Part shown: piece by piece, positions 23,413 to 33,192 of the stretch
How the letters are laid out: each line of letters opens with the position of its first letter
Numbering within the stretch: position 1 is the stretch's first letter
From: Microbacteriaceae bacterium X2B
GTDB lineage: Bacteria; Actinomycetota; Actinomycetes; Actinomycetales; Microbacteriaceae
DNA: 39,582 nucleotides
Assembly: GCA_005502445.1 (NCBI GenBank)
Contig: SCPB01000021.1
Location: forward strand, 1-39,582
Direction of reading: 5' to 3'
Notes under the pieces: generated by a model
What the model was told of the DNA's origin: nothing
The model's database searches: none
Seen by the model: only the letters and a program-made list of their open reading frames with translations
Made by a program: the position numbers and the translations under genes

Positions 23413-23425
23413 GCCGACTGACTAT
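23410..23425. promoter_or_regulatory. Weaker copy of the island operator before arsR
   Basis: TTAGCCGACTGACTAT shares the CGACTG centre and the TAG/CTA arms with the site at 17145-17160, and lies at the same distance (11 bases) from the start codon. Read on the minus strand, the 29-base stretch from operator to ATG agrees with the arsC leader at 23 positions, so the two promoters are related by descent. Confidence 0.55.
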
Positions 23426-23576
23426 TCGAGACCGCGGGGAATGAGACGACTGGGTTGCGACGTCATAGCGGCTTCACCGTTCGCTCTCGCGTCGATCCAC
23501 CACGTGGAGGCACTCGGACACATCGGGGCGGCGCCAGTTCCTGACACGAGCCCGCGAGTAGCGGCAGTAGGGCGCC

Positions 23577-24395
23577 TCACTCCCCCGCGCGCTGCAGCAC
23601 GCGCCGCGCGTGGCGCAGCACCGGCTCGTCGACCATGCGACCCTCGTGCGCGAAGACCCCGGCGCGGCCGGACGCCGCCGCGAGCACCCCCCGCGCCCAC
23701 GCCGCCTCCGACTCGCTCGGCCGGTACGCCGCCCTGATCGTCTCGACCTGGCCCGGGTGGATGCACGCGGTCGCCGCGAAACCCTGCGCCGCGGCGTCCC
23801 GCGCCTCCTCCTCGAGCCCCGCGAGGTCGGCGATGTCGAGGTGCACGGCGTCGATGGCCGCCTTCCCGTGGGCGGCTGCCGCGAGCAGCACCCGGGCGCG
23901 CGCATACCGGGCGACGTCGCGGTAGCGCCCGTCGAGACCGCGACTCGAGGTGCCGCCGAGCGAGGCGACGAGATCCTCCGCCCCCCACATGAGCGCGACG
24001 ACATGAGGCTGCGCAGCGAGCGCATCGGCCGCGAGCACGCCCGCGGCGGTCTCGACGAGCGCGACGACCGCGAACGATTCCAGCCCCGCGGCATCCTGCG
24101 CCTTCGGCAGCATGAGGATGCGGTACGCGCCCCCGGCGAGCACCTCCAGATCGCGATCGAACTCCTCCGAATCGCGGGCGTTCACTCGCACGATCGTGCG
24201 GGCCGGATCGAGATCGGAGGCCCGCAACGCCTCGCGGGCGCGCTCCTTGTCGGCCGGCGCCACGGCATCCTCGAGATCGAGGATGACGGCGTCGGCGCGC
24301 TCGGCGGCCTTCGCGAAGCGGTCGGGGCGGTCGGCCGGGCAGAACAGGATCGCCGGGCCGAGGTCGAACCCGCCCGCGATGTCGCCCGCGCTCAT
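23577..24395 (-). CDS. CitE-like beta-hydroxyacyl-CoA lyase (HpcH/HpaI family)
   Basis: A 272-residue HpcH/HpaI aldolase-family lyase. The start of the barrel reads ILFCPADRPDRFAKAAERADAVILDLEDAV, with the acidic metal and acyl-CoA region. VALVETAAGV and LMWGAEDLVASLGG supply the later Glu/Asp metal ligands, and ACIHPGQVETI closes the fold. Gene order next to MaoC, acyl-CoA dehydrogenase and carboxylase genes matches M. tuberculosis Rv2498c. That enzyme is described as a beta-hydroxyacyl-CoA lyase acting in leucine breakdown (HMG-CoA) and on citramalyl-CoA from itaconate. The same role is inferred here, as the operon's final step. The ATG at 24395 overlaps the MaoC stop (ATGA); a start 6 codons upstream is possible but uncoupled. 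Confidence 0.9.
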   Translation of the reverse strand: MSAGDIAGGFDLGPAILFCPADRPDRFAKAAERADAVILDLEDAVAPADKERAREALRASDLDPARTIVRVNARDSEEFDRDLEVLAGGAYRILMLPKAQDAAGLESFAVVALVETAAGVLAADALAAQPHVVALMWGAEDLVASLGGTSSRGLDGRYRDVARYARARVLLAAAAHGKAAIDAVHLDIADLAGLEEEARDAAAQGFAATACIHPGQVETIRAAYRPSESEAAWARGVLAAASGRAGVFAHEGRMVDEPVLRHARRVLQRAGE

Positions 24396-24892
24396 GGCTG
24401 GGCGCCCTCGCACCAGACGAGCGTGGAGCGAACGGCGGTCGCGACGATCGTGCCCTCCTGGTTGCGGGCGGTGTGCCGCAGCGTCACGATTCCCTGCCCC
24501 GGGCGCGAGGCTGAGAGCCGCTTCGCCTCGACTAGCGTCTCGCTGTACAGCGTGTCGCCAATGAGCACCGGGTGCGGGAAGGTCACCTCGCCGAAGCCGA
24601 GGTTCGCCACGATCGTGCCCTGGGTGAGCTGGGCGACGGATGCTCCCACCAGGGTCGAGAGCGTGAGCATCGAGTTCACCAGTCGCTGACCGAACGGCTG
24701 CTTCGCCGCCCAGGCCGCGTCGAGGTGCAACGACTGCGTGTTCATCGTGAGCGTCGTGAAGAGCACGTTGTCGGCCTCGGTGACCGTGCGGCCGGGTGCG
24801 TGCACGTAGGTCGCACCGACCTCGAACTCGTCGAACCAGAGGCCGCGCTGCACGATGCGGCGGCCCTCGCCCTCGGTCGTGCCCGCGTTCAT
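24392..24892 (-). CDS. MaoC-family enoyl-CoA hydratase
   Basis: A 166-residue single-hotdog MaoC-type hydratase, equivalent in position to mycobacterial Rv2499c. The active-site region reads TVTEADNVLFTTLTMNTQSLHLDAAWA, with His57 as the expected catalytic base. The usual Asp of the GDxNPxH motif is Asn here (NTQSLH), as appears common in this subgroup. In the operon it would hydrate the 3-methylglutaconyl-CoA-type product of the carboxylase before the CitE-like lyase cleaves it (inference). Both ends overlap neighbours by ATGA, so it is tightly coupled to the dehydrogenase and the lyase genes. Confidence 0.9.
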   Translation of the reverse strand: MNAGTTEGEGRRIVQRGLWFDEFEVGATYVHAPGRTVTEADNVLFTTLTMNTQSLHLDAAWAAKQPFGQRLVNSMLTLSTLVGASVAQLTQGTIVANLGFGEVTFPHPVLIGDTLYSETLVEAKRLSASRPGQGIVTLRHTARNQEGTIVATAVRSTLVWCEGAQP

Positions 24893-26037
24893 GCGAACCC
24901 CAGCTCGCGCGCGATGATCATGAGCTGCACCTCGGTCGTGCCCTCGCCGATCTCGAGGATCTTCGCGTCGCGGTAGTGCCGCGCTACGGGCGTCTCGTTC
25001 ATGAAGCCGTACCCCCCGAAGATCTGGGTCGCGTCGCGGGCGTTCGCCATCGCCGCCTCGCTCGAGACCATCTTGGCGATGCTCGCCTCGAGTTTGAAGG
25101 GCTTTCCGGCGACGAGCCTGTGCGCGGCGTCGTACGTCGCGAGGCGCGCCTGGTGCACGCGGGCCTGCATGCGCGCGAGCGTGAAGGCGATGTGCTGGTT
25201 CGCACCGATCGGGCGGCCGAAGACCGTGCGGGTCTTGGCGTAGCTCACGGCCTCATCGAGGCATCCCTGCGCCGCCCCCGTGCCGAGCGCCGCGAACGCG
25301 ACGCGGCCCTCGTCGAGCGTCTGGATGAAGTTCGCGAAGCCGCGCCCGCGCTCGCCCAGCAGGTTCGCCTCGGGTACGCGCGCGCCCTGGAAGGTGAGCG
25401 GGTGGGTGTCGGAGGCGTGCCAGCCGACCTTGTCGTAGCCGGGCTCGACCGTGAATCCGGGGGTGCCGGTGGGCACGAGGATGGCGCTGAGCTCGGCCTT
25501 GCCCGCCTCGGTGCGCCCCGTGACAGCCGTGACGGTCACGAGCTCGGTGATGGGCGTGCCCGAGTTGGTGATGAACTGCTTCGAGCCGTCGATGACCCAC
25601 TCGCCTTTCTCGAGCCGCGCGGTCGTGCGGGTCGCACCGGCGTCGGAACCCGCCTCGGCCTCGGTGAGCCCGAAGCCCGCGAGGGCTTCGCCCGAGGCGA
25701 GCCGCGGCAGCCACTGCTGCTTCTGCTCCTCGGTGCCGCTGCGGAAGATCGGCATCGCCCCGAGCCCGACGCCCGCCTCGAGCGTCACCGCGATCGACTG
25801 GTCGACGCGCGCGAGCTGCTCGACGGCGATGCACAGCTCGAGGTAGGTGCCTCCCTGGCCGCCGTACTCCTCGGGGAAGGGCAGACCGAACAGCCCCATC
25901 CCGCCCATCTGGGCGACGACGTCCATGGGCAGCTCGTGCGCCACGTCCGCCTCGTAGGCGCGGGGGGCGACGATCTCGTCGGCGAACTCGCGCACCAGGT
26001 CGCGCAGCGCGAGCTGCTCGTCGGTGAACTCGATCAT
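24889..26037 (-). CDS. Branched-chain acyl-CoA dehydrogenase (FadE19-like)
   Basis: A 382-residue acyl-CoA dehydrogenase oxidising a branched acyl-CoA, probably isovaleryl-CoA and relatives, with FAD. Domain order is normal: helical N-terminus, the FAD/substrate beta domain (GFGLTEAEAGSDAGATRTTA, WVIDGSKQFITNSG) and the helical C-terminus. The catalytic Glu is Glu365 in ILEIGEGTTEVQ, the common location. True isovaleryl-CoA dehydrogenases of the mammalian type have no Glu there, so this is the FadE19/short-branched-chain type. The ATG at 26037 follows a 17-bp tandem duplication that carries a second copy of ATGATCGAGTTC. The encoded start is MIEFTDEQLALRDLV. Confidence 0.93.
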   Translation of the reverse strand: MIEFTDEQLALRDLVREFADEIVAPRAYEADVAHELPMDVVAQMGGMGLFGLPFPEEYGGQGGTYLELCIAVEQLARVDQSIAVTLEAGVGLGAMPIFRSGTEEQKQQWLPRLASGEALAGFGLTEAEAGSDAGATRTTARLEKGEWVIDGSKQFITNSGTPITELVTVTAVTGRTEAGKAELSAILVPTGTPGFTVEPGYDKVGWHASDTHPLTFQGARVPEANLLGERGRGFANFIQTLDEGRVAFAALGTGAAQGCLDEAVSYAKTRTVFGRPIGANQHIAFTLARMQARVHQARLATYDAAHRLVAGKPFKLEASIAKMVSSEAAMANARDATQIFGGYGFMNETPVARHYRDAKILEIGEGTTEVQLMIIARELGFA

Positions 26038-26050
26038 GCGGGGAACTCGA

Positions 26051-26060
<10 letters not shown>
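26026..26060. repeat. 17-bp tandem duplication at accA1/dehydrogenase junction
   Basis: GAACTCGATCATGCGGGG occurs at 26026-26043 and again at 26043-26060, a period of 17. Read on the minus strand, the first ATGA overlaps the accA1 stop and opens a six-codon frame MIEFPA, whose TGA overlaps the real ATG of the dehydrogenase as a second ATGA. The ancestral coupled start has been duplicated out of frame. Confidence 0.85.
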
Positions 26061-28185
<2,125 letters not shown>

Positions 28186-28189
<4 letters not shown>

Positions 28190-29775
28190 ATCCGGAACAG
28201 GCCGAAGGCCGGCTCGGGCAGCGGCGCGCGCGAGCACACGTCGAGGGCGAGGCCGAGCACCGTGCGGGTGTCGGCGGGGTCGATGACGCCGTCGTCCCAG
28301 AGGCGACCGGTCGAGAAGTAGGGGCTGCCCTGGGCCTCGTAGAGCTCGCGGATGGGGCGCTCGAACTCCTCCTGCTCCTCGGCGCTCCAGGCGTCGCCGA
28401 GCTGGTCGCGGCGCACGGTGCCGAGCACGGCGGCGGCCTGCTGCCCGCCCATCACCGAGATGCGGGCGTTCGGCCACATCCACAGGAACCGCGGCGAGTA
28501 CGCCCGGCCGCACATGGAATAGTTGCCGGCGCCGAACGAGCCGCCGATGACGACCGTGAGCTTGGGCACGCGCGTCGTCGCGACGGCGGTCACCATCTTC
28601 GCGCCGTGCTTGGCGATGCCGCCCGCCTCGGCGTCGCGGCCGACCATGAAGCCCGAGATGTTCTGCAGGAACAGCAGCGGCACCCCGCGCTGGTCGCACA
28701 GCTCGATGAAGTGCGCGCCCTTGAGGGCCGACTCGCTGAACAGCACGCCGTTGTTGGCGACGATGCCGGCGGGGTGACCGTGGATGCGCGCGAAGCCCGT
28801 GACGAGCGTCGTGCCGTACTCGCGCTTGAACTCGTGCAGCTCGCTGCCGTCGACGAGCCGAGCGATGACCTCGCGCACGTCGTACGGGGTCTGCACGTCG
28901 GGCGGGATCACGTCGTAGAGCGTGCTCTCGTCGACGGCGGGCGGGCGGCTCTCGAGCACCTCCCACACGGGCGCGGCGGGCGGCGGCACGGTGGCGAGGA
29001 TGTCGCGCACGATCTGCAGGGCGTGCGCGTCGTCGTCGGCGAGGTGGTCGACGACGCCCGAGGTGCGCGCGTGCGTGTCGCCGCCGCCGAGCTCCTCCGC
29101 GCTCACGACCTCGCCGATCGCCGCCTTCACGAGCGGCGGCCCGCCGAGGAAGATCGTGCCCTGGTCGCGCACGATGACGGTCTCGTCGCTCATCGCCGGC
29201 ACATAGGCGCCTCCCGCGGTGCACGAGCCCATGACGGAGGCGATCTGCGGGATGCCGGCCGCGGACATCCGCGCCTGGTTGAAGAAGATGCGGCCGAAGT
29301 GGTCTCGGTCGGGGAAGACCTCGGCCTGCAGCGGCAGGTACGCGCCGCCCGAGTCGACGAGGTACACGCACGGCAGGCGGTTCTCGAGCGCGACCTCCTG
29401 CGCCCGCAGGTGCTTCTTGACCGTGAGCGGGAAGTACGTGCCGCCCTTGACCGTCGCGTCGTTCGAGATGACGAGCACGTGGCGGCCGTGCACGAGGCCG
29501 ATGCCGGCGATGACGCCCGCGGCGGGCGCCTCGTCGTCGTAGAGCCCGGTGGCGGCGAGGGGCGCGAGTTCGAGGAAGGGACTGCCCTCGTCGAGCAGGG
29601 CGTCGATGCGCTCGCGCGGCAGGAGCTTGCCGCGGGCGACGTGCCGCTCGCGCGAGCGCTCGGGGCCGCCGCGGGCCGCCCGGGCGAGCCGGGCGCGCAG
29701 GTCGTCGACGAGGGCGCGCATGGCGCTCGCATTCGACGCCGAGGCGGCGGCGGCGCTCGTGCCGAGGGTCTCCAT
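28186..29775 (-). CDS. accD1: Acyl-CoA carboxylase beta subunit (carboxyltransferase), methylcrotonyl-CoA type
   Basis: A 529-residue carboxyltransferase beta chain. Both halves of the crotonase-like double domain are visible: [23 protein letters not shown] and [17 protein letters not shown] in the first, [21 protein letters not shown] and [17 protein letters not shown] in the second. The AYLPLQ/SGGAYLP form is that of methylcrotonyl-CoA carboxylases rather than acetyl-CoA carboxylase. With accA1 it forms 3-methylglutaconyl-CoA. It heads the five-gene leucine operon and diverges from the TetR gene across 130 bp holding two operator-like sites. The ATG at 29775 follows GGAGAG. Confidence 0.93.
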
Positions 29776-29844
29776 CGACCGCTCTCCTTCGTCTCCGGCG
29801 GCGGCTCGTGGCGCCGATCGGTTCGCGGGGCGTGCAGCCGTCCG

Positions 29845-29860
29845 GTTAGCGAACGCTCAC
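29845..29860. promoter_or_regulatory. TetR-type operator 1 between accD1 and tetR
   Basis: GTTAGCGAACGCTCAC fits the perfect palindrome GTnAGCGnnCGCTnAC, the shape of sites bound by TetR-family regulators of acyl-CoA catabolism. It lies 69 bp before accD1 and 45 bp before tetR. Assignment to the neighbouring TetR is inference. Confidence 0.6.
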
Positions 29861-29868
29861 TCGATCAG

Positions 29869-29884
29869 GTTAGTCACCGTTAAC
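29869..29884. promoter_or_regulatory. TetR-type operator 2 (degenerate) next to tetR promoter
   Basis: GTTAGTCACCGTTAAC repeats the outer bases of operator 1 24 bp further on and sits just upstream of the tetR -10 at 29894. Its wider form GGTTA-N8-TAACC is symmetric. It could give autoregulation. Confidence 0.45.
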
Positions 29885-29893
29885 CGGGATGTC

Positions 29894-29899
29894 TAGACT
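29894..29899 (+). promoter_or_regulatory. -10 box of tetR (leaderless)
   Basis: TAGACT is followed by 6 nt and the ATG at 29906 without a ribosome site. Confidence 0.6.
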
Positions 29900-29905
29900 G
29901 GCGTC

Positions 29906-30550
29906 ATGACGACGGGTCTCGACGGCGCATCCCCGGCTGCGATCGCGACTGGGGTCGAGCGCGACGGCGAGCGCGGTCCCGCGACCGCCCGCGATCGAGC
30001 GAAGGCCGATCGCCGCGCGGCCCTGCTGCGCGCGGCCGCCGAGCTCTTCGCCGAGCGCGGTTTCGCGCGCGTCTCGATCGACGAGCTCGGCGCCGCCGCC
30101 GGCGTGAGCGGCCCGGCCGTCTATCGGCACTTCGCGAGCAAGCAGGCGGTGCTCGCGGCGCTCCTCATCGATGCGAGCGAGGGCCTGCTCACCGGCGGGC
30201 GCGCCGTCGTCGAAGCCGAGCCCGACGCCGCGGCCGCGCTCGCACGGCTCGTGGCGTTCCACGTCGACTTCGCGCTCGCCAACGCCGACGTCATCCGCGT
30301 GCAGGACCACGACCTCGACAGCCTCACCGACGACGGCCGGCACGCCGTACGCGCGCTGCAGCGCGAGTACGTCGAGCTCTGGGTCGACGTGCTCGCCCGC
30401 GTGCGGCCCGGCGAGCCGCGCGACGCTCTGCGCACGCGCGCCCACGCGACCTTCGGGCTCATCAACTCGACGCCGCACAGCTCGCGCGCCGGCGCCCGGG
30501 CCGCGCGGAGCATCCTCGAATCGATGGCGCTGGCCGCACTGACCTCTTGA
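29906..30550 (+). CDS. TetR/AcrR-family regulator of the leucine-degradation operon
   Basis: A 214-residue TetR-family repressor. The N-terminal HTH is clear: RAALLRAAAELFAERGFARVSIDELGAAAGVSGPAVYRHFASKQAVL at about 31-78. The C-terminal ligand domain is helical and would hold an acyl-CoA or similar ligand. It is divergent from accD1, as Rv2506 is from the same genes in M. tuberculosis, so it probably represses the accD1-accA1-dehydrogenase-maoC-citE operon until an intermediate of leucine breakdown binds. It carries a Thr/Ala-rich N-terminal extension of about 30 residues. Start at 29906 with a leaderless promoter. Confidence 0.9.
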   Translation: MTTGLDGASPAAIATGVERDGERGPATARDRAKADRRAALLRAAAELFAERGFARVSIDELGAAAGVSGPAVYRHFASKQAVLAALLIDASEGLLTGGRAVVEAEPDAAAALARLVAFHVDFALANADVIRVQDHDLDSLTDDGRHAVRALQREYVELWVDVLARVRPGEPRDALRTRAHATFGLINSTPHSSRAGARAARSILESMALAALTS

Positions 30551-30601
30551 CCCGCGGCCCGCTCCCCGCTCCCCGCCGACCGGTCCGGCCCCAAACAGCC
30601 T

Positions 30602-30665
30602 CACGGGTGCACGACTCCTTCACGAGTTCACATGAACTTTCACGTGAACTCGTGAGAAACCCGTG
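30602..30665. repeat. Nested inverted repeats between convergent tetR and bkdC
   Basis: Inner arms CACGAGTTCAC (30621-30631) and GTGAACTCGTG (30644-30654) are perfect over 11 bases. Outer arms CACGGGT (30602-30608) and ACCCGTG (30659-30665) enclose them. The 12-base loop itself contains near-palindromes (TTCACATGAA and part of TTCACGTGAA). Its place between two 3' ends fits a bidirectional terminator, but no T-run follows on either strand. Confidence 0.6.
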
Positions 30666-30679
30666 CACTCGTGGGGAGG

Positions 30680-30725
30680 CCGGGCCGGCCCGGGCCGGGC
30701 CGGGCCGGACGGGGCCGGGCCGACC
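30680..30725. repeat. GGGCC-type pentamer tandem repeat
   Basis: Some 45 bases consist of about nine copies of the pentamer CGGGC/GGGCC with a few interruptions, between the nested inverted repeat and the bkdC stop. It can slip or form G-rich structures. It codes for nothing. Confidence 0.7.
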
Positions 30726-30742
30726 CCGCACACCCGGCTCCC

Positions 30743-32194
30743 CTACACGAGCGCGAGCACGCTCGCGGGGTCGCGCAGCACTCCCCCGATGTCGGTCAGG
30801 AACCGCGACCCCTGCTCGCCGTCGACGAGCCGGTGGTCGAACGACAGGCTGAGCGTCATGACCTCGCGCAGCGCGATGCCGCCCTCGAACTCCCACGGCC
30901 GGCGCCGCACGGCGCCCATCGCGAGGATCGCCGCCTCACCCGGGTTGATGATCGGCGTGCCCGCGTCGACGCCGAAGACGCCGATGTTGGTGATCGTGAT
31001 CGTTCCGCCGCTCAGCGCGGACGGGGGCGTGCGACCCTCGCGCGCGGTCTCGGCGAGCTCCCTGATCGCGTCGGCGAGCTGAGGCACGGTCTTCGACCCG
31101 GCATCGGGGATGCTCGGCACGAGCAGCCCGCGCGGCGTGGCCACGGCGATGCCGAGTGCGACGTCGCGCAGCTCGACGATCTCGTTCGTGGCGTCGTCCC
31201 ACCGCGAGTTGAGGCTCGGGTTGCGGCCGACCGCGATGCAGAGGGCCTTGGCGACGAGCGCGAGCATCGACGCGCTCTGCCCGCGCGCCTTGAGCCGCGT
31301 CACGAGCTCGCTCGCAGCCGTGACGTCGACGGCCAGGAACTCCGTCACGTGCGGGGCGGCGAACGCGCTGCGCACCATCGCCTCGGCGGTCGCCTTGCGC
31401 ACTCCCTTGATCGGGCGCCGCACCTCGGCCGGCCGGCCGTCGGCCGACGAGGAACCCGCGCTTGTGGCGGCGGCTGCGTCGATGCCGGTACCGGCGTCGG
31501 TGCCGGTCGCGGGGCCGGATGCCGCAGCACGACCCTGCTCGGCGAATCGAGTGACGTCGGCGCGCGTGACCTGACCGCCGTCGCCCGTTCCGTCGACCTC
31601 GGAGAGGTCGACGCCCACGTCGTGCGCGAGCTTGCGCACAGGGGGCGTCGCCGTCGCGGCGCCCCGCAGGGGTGCGGGACGGCGGCCGGCGGCCGGCCCG
31701 CCGCCCCCGGGCGGCCGGTCGGCGGGGCGCTCCGGCAGCGTGCGCCGCTTGCGCTTCGGGCGACTCCCCGACTCGAGGGCGGGCCCGTAGCCGACGAGCA
31801 CCGACTGCCGCTCGGCGGCGGGTGCGGCCTCGGCTGCGACCTCCGGCTCGTCGACCGTGGCGGGTGCGGCCTCGGTCGGCGCGGCGGTGCGCGGCGCCGG
31901 AGCCTCGGATGGTTCGGGCTCGCTCTCCGGCGCAGACGCGAGCGCAGCATCCGCTGCGACCTCGATCGAGACGATTGGAGCGCCCACCTGCACGGTCATC
32001 CCGGGCTCGACGAGCAGGGCAGCGACGACGCCCGCGAACGGCGACGGCAGCTGCACGATCGCCTTCGCCGTCTCGACGTCGGCGATGGTCTGGTTGAGGG
32101 CGACGCGGTCGCCGACGGCGACGTGCCACTCGACGATCTCCGACTCGGTGAGGCCCTCGCCGAGGTCGGGGAGGCGGAACTCGTGCACGGTCAT
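30743..32194 (-). CDS. bkdC: Branched-chain 2-oxo acid dehydrogenase E2 (dihydrolipoyl acyltransferase)
   Basis: A 483-residue E2 core subunit. The single lipoyl domain at 1-80 has lipoylated Lys44 in DVETAKAIVQLPSP. A long Ala/Pro/Glu linker follows. The E1/E3-binding domain reads ATPPVRKLAHDVGVDLSEVDGTG, and the catalytic acyltransferase domain ends with SFDHRLVDG (His454, Asp458). It transfers the acyl group from E1 to CoA. The equivalent in M. tuberculosis is Rv2495c. The ATG overlaps the bkdB stop (ATGA). A stretch of Gly/Pro/Arg (residues ~145-175) before the binding domain is unusually basic. E3 must come from elsewhere. Confidence 0.93.
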   Translation of the reverse strand: MTVHEFRLPDLGEGLTESEIVEWHVAVGDRVALNQTIADVETAKAIVQLPSPFAGVVAALLVEPGMTVQVGAPIVSIEVAADAALASAPESEPEPSEAPAPRTAAPTEAAPATVDEPEVAAEAAPAAERQSVLVGYGPALESGSRPKRKRRTLPERPADRPPGGGGPAAGRRPAPLRGAATATPPVRKLAHDVGVDLSEVDGTGDGGQVTRADVTRFAEQGRAAASGPATGTDAGTGIDAAAATSAGSSSADGRPAEVRRPIKGVRKATAEAMVRSAFAAPHVTEFLAVDVTAASELVTRLKARGQSASMLALVAKALCIAVGRNPSLNSRWDDATNEIVELRDVALGIAVATPRGLLVPSIPDAGSKTVPQLADAIRELAETAREGRTPPSALSGGTITITNIGVFGVDAGTPIINPGEAAILAMGAVRRRPWEFEGGIALREVMTLSLSFDHRLVDGEQGSRFLTDIGGVLRDPASVLALV

Positions 32195-33192
32195 GAGTCG
32201 CTCCAGCCGGTGAGCGCGTTCGCGCGCCCGAGCACACGGTCGACGGCGTCGAGGATGCGGTCGAGGTCGGGCAGGAAGTGCTCCTCCGCCCGCGCGCTCG
32301 GGTAGGGCGTGTCGAAACCGGTGACGCGCGCGGGCGCGGCCTCGAGGTGCAGGAAGCAGCGGTCGGTGATGCTCGCGGCGAGCTCGGCGCCGAGCCCCCC
32401 GAACTGCTGCGCCTCGTGCGTGATGACGAGCCGGCCGGTCTTAGACACGCTCGCCTCGACCGTGTCGAGGTCGAGCGGCGAGAGCGAGCGCAGGTCGACG
32501 ACCTCGACCGAGACGCCATCGTCGCCCGCGGCGATCGCGGCATCGATCGCGGTCGCCACGAGCGGACCGTAGGCGACGATCGTCACGTCGGTGCCCTCGA
32601 GCACGACGCGGGCGCGATCGAAGGGGTACGTCGCATCCTCGTCGACCTCGCCCTTCGTCCAGTAGCGGCGCTTCGGCTCGAAGAACAGCACGGGGTCGTC
32701 GCACGCGATCGCCTGGCGGATCATCGTGTGGGCGTCCTGCGGCGTCGAGCACGTGACGACCCGCAGCCCCGCGGTGTGCGCGAAGTAGGCCTCGGGCGAC
32801 TCGGAATGGTGCTCGACCGCGCCGATGCCGCCGCCGAAGGGCACGCGGATCGTGATCGGCATGCGCACCGCCCCGCCGGTGCGATAGTGCATCTTCGCGA
32901 CCTGGGCGACGATCTGGTCGAAGGCCGGGTAGATGAAGCCGTCGAACTGGATCTCCACGACGGGACGGAAGCCGCGGTAGGCGAGCCCGACGGCCATGCC
33001 GATGATCCCGGATTCCGCGAGCGGCATATCCATGACCCGGTCGGCGCCGAACTCGCGCTGCAGGCCGTCGGTGACGCGGAACACGCCGCCGAGCGTGCCG
33101 ATGTCCTCCCCCAGCAGCACGACGCGGTCGTCGTCGGCCAGGGCGCGGCGCAGCCCCGAGGTGATCGCCTTCGCGAGGGTGAGCTCGGTCAT
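32191..33192 (-). CDS. bkdB: Branched-chain 2-oxo acid dehydrogenase E1 beta
   Basis: A 333-residue E1 beta chain of the thiamine-diphosphate enzyme that decarboxylates branched-chain keto acids. Typical segments are VLLGEDIGTLGGVFRVTDGL, DMPLAESGIIGMAVGLAYRG, EIQFDGFIYPAFDQIV and ESPEAYFAHTAGLRVV, then the transketolase C-terminal domain with TIVAYGPLV and VEVVDLRSLSPLD. It shows ATGA overlaps with both bkdA and bkdC. I chose the ATG at 33192 for this coupling; the frame extends upstream only inside bkdA. Confidence 0.94.
   Translation of the reverse strand: MTELTLAKAITSGLRRALADDDRVVLLGEDIGTLGGVFRVTDGLQREFGADRVMDMPLAESGIIGMAVGLAYRGFRPVVEIQFDGFIYPAFDQIVAQVAKMHYRTGGAVRMPITIRVPFGGGIGAVEHHSESPEAYFAHTAGLRVVTCSTPQDAHTMIRQAIACDDPVLFFEPKRRYWTKGEVDEDATYPFDRARVVLEGTDVTIVAYGPLVATAIDAAIAAGDDGVSVEVVDLRSLSPLDLDTVEASVSKTGRLVITHEAQQFGGLGAELAASITDRCFLHLEAAPARVTGFDTPYPSARAEEHFLPDLDRILDAVDRVLGRANALTGWSDS

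Noticed and set aside
16230-23576. Search for direct repeats, integrase or transposase at the island borders
   Set aside because: Only a hexamer (CGACGT) is shared by the two borders, which is not significant, and no mobility gene is present. Transfer is inferred from composition only.
23400-23576. Possible small gene between arsR and citE
   Set aside because: No frame has a ribosome site or -10 at a fitting distance, and the peptides resemble nothing; taken as the border of the island.
30602-30665. Inverted repeat called as a Rho-independent terminator
   Set aside because: No T-run follows on either strand, so it is recorded as a repeat; termination remains possible.
30680-30725. GGGCC array as a possible CRISPR or coding repeat
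   Set aside because: The unit is 5 bp, without spacers, and not open as a plausible protein.
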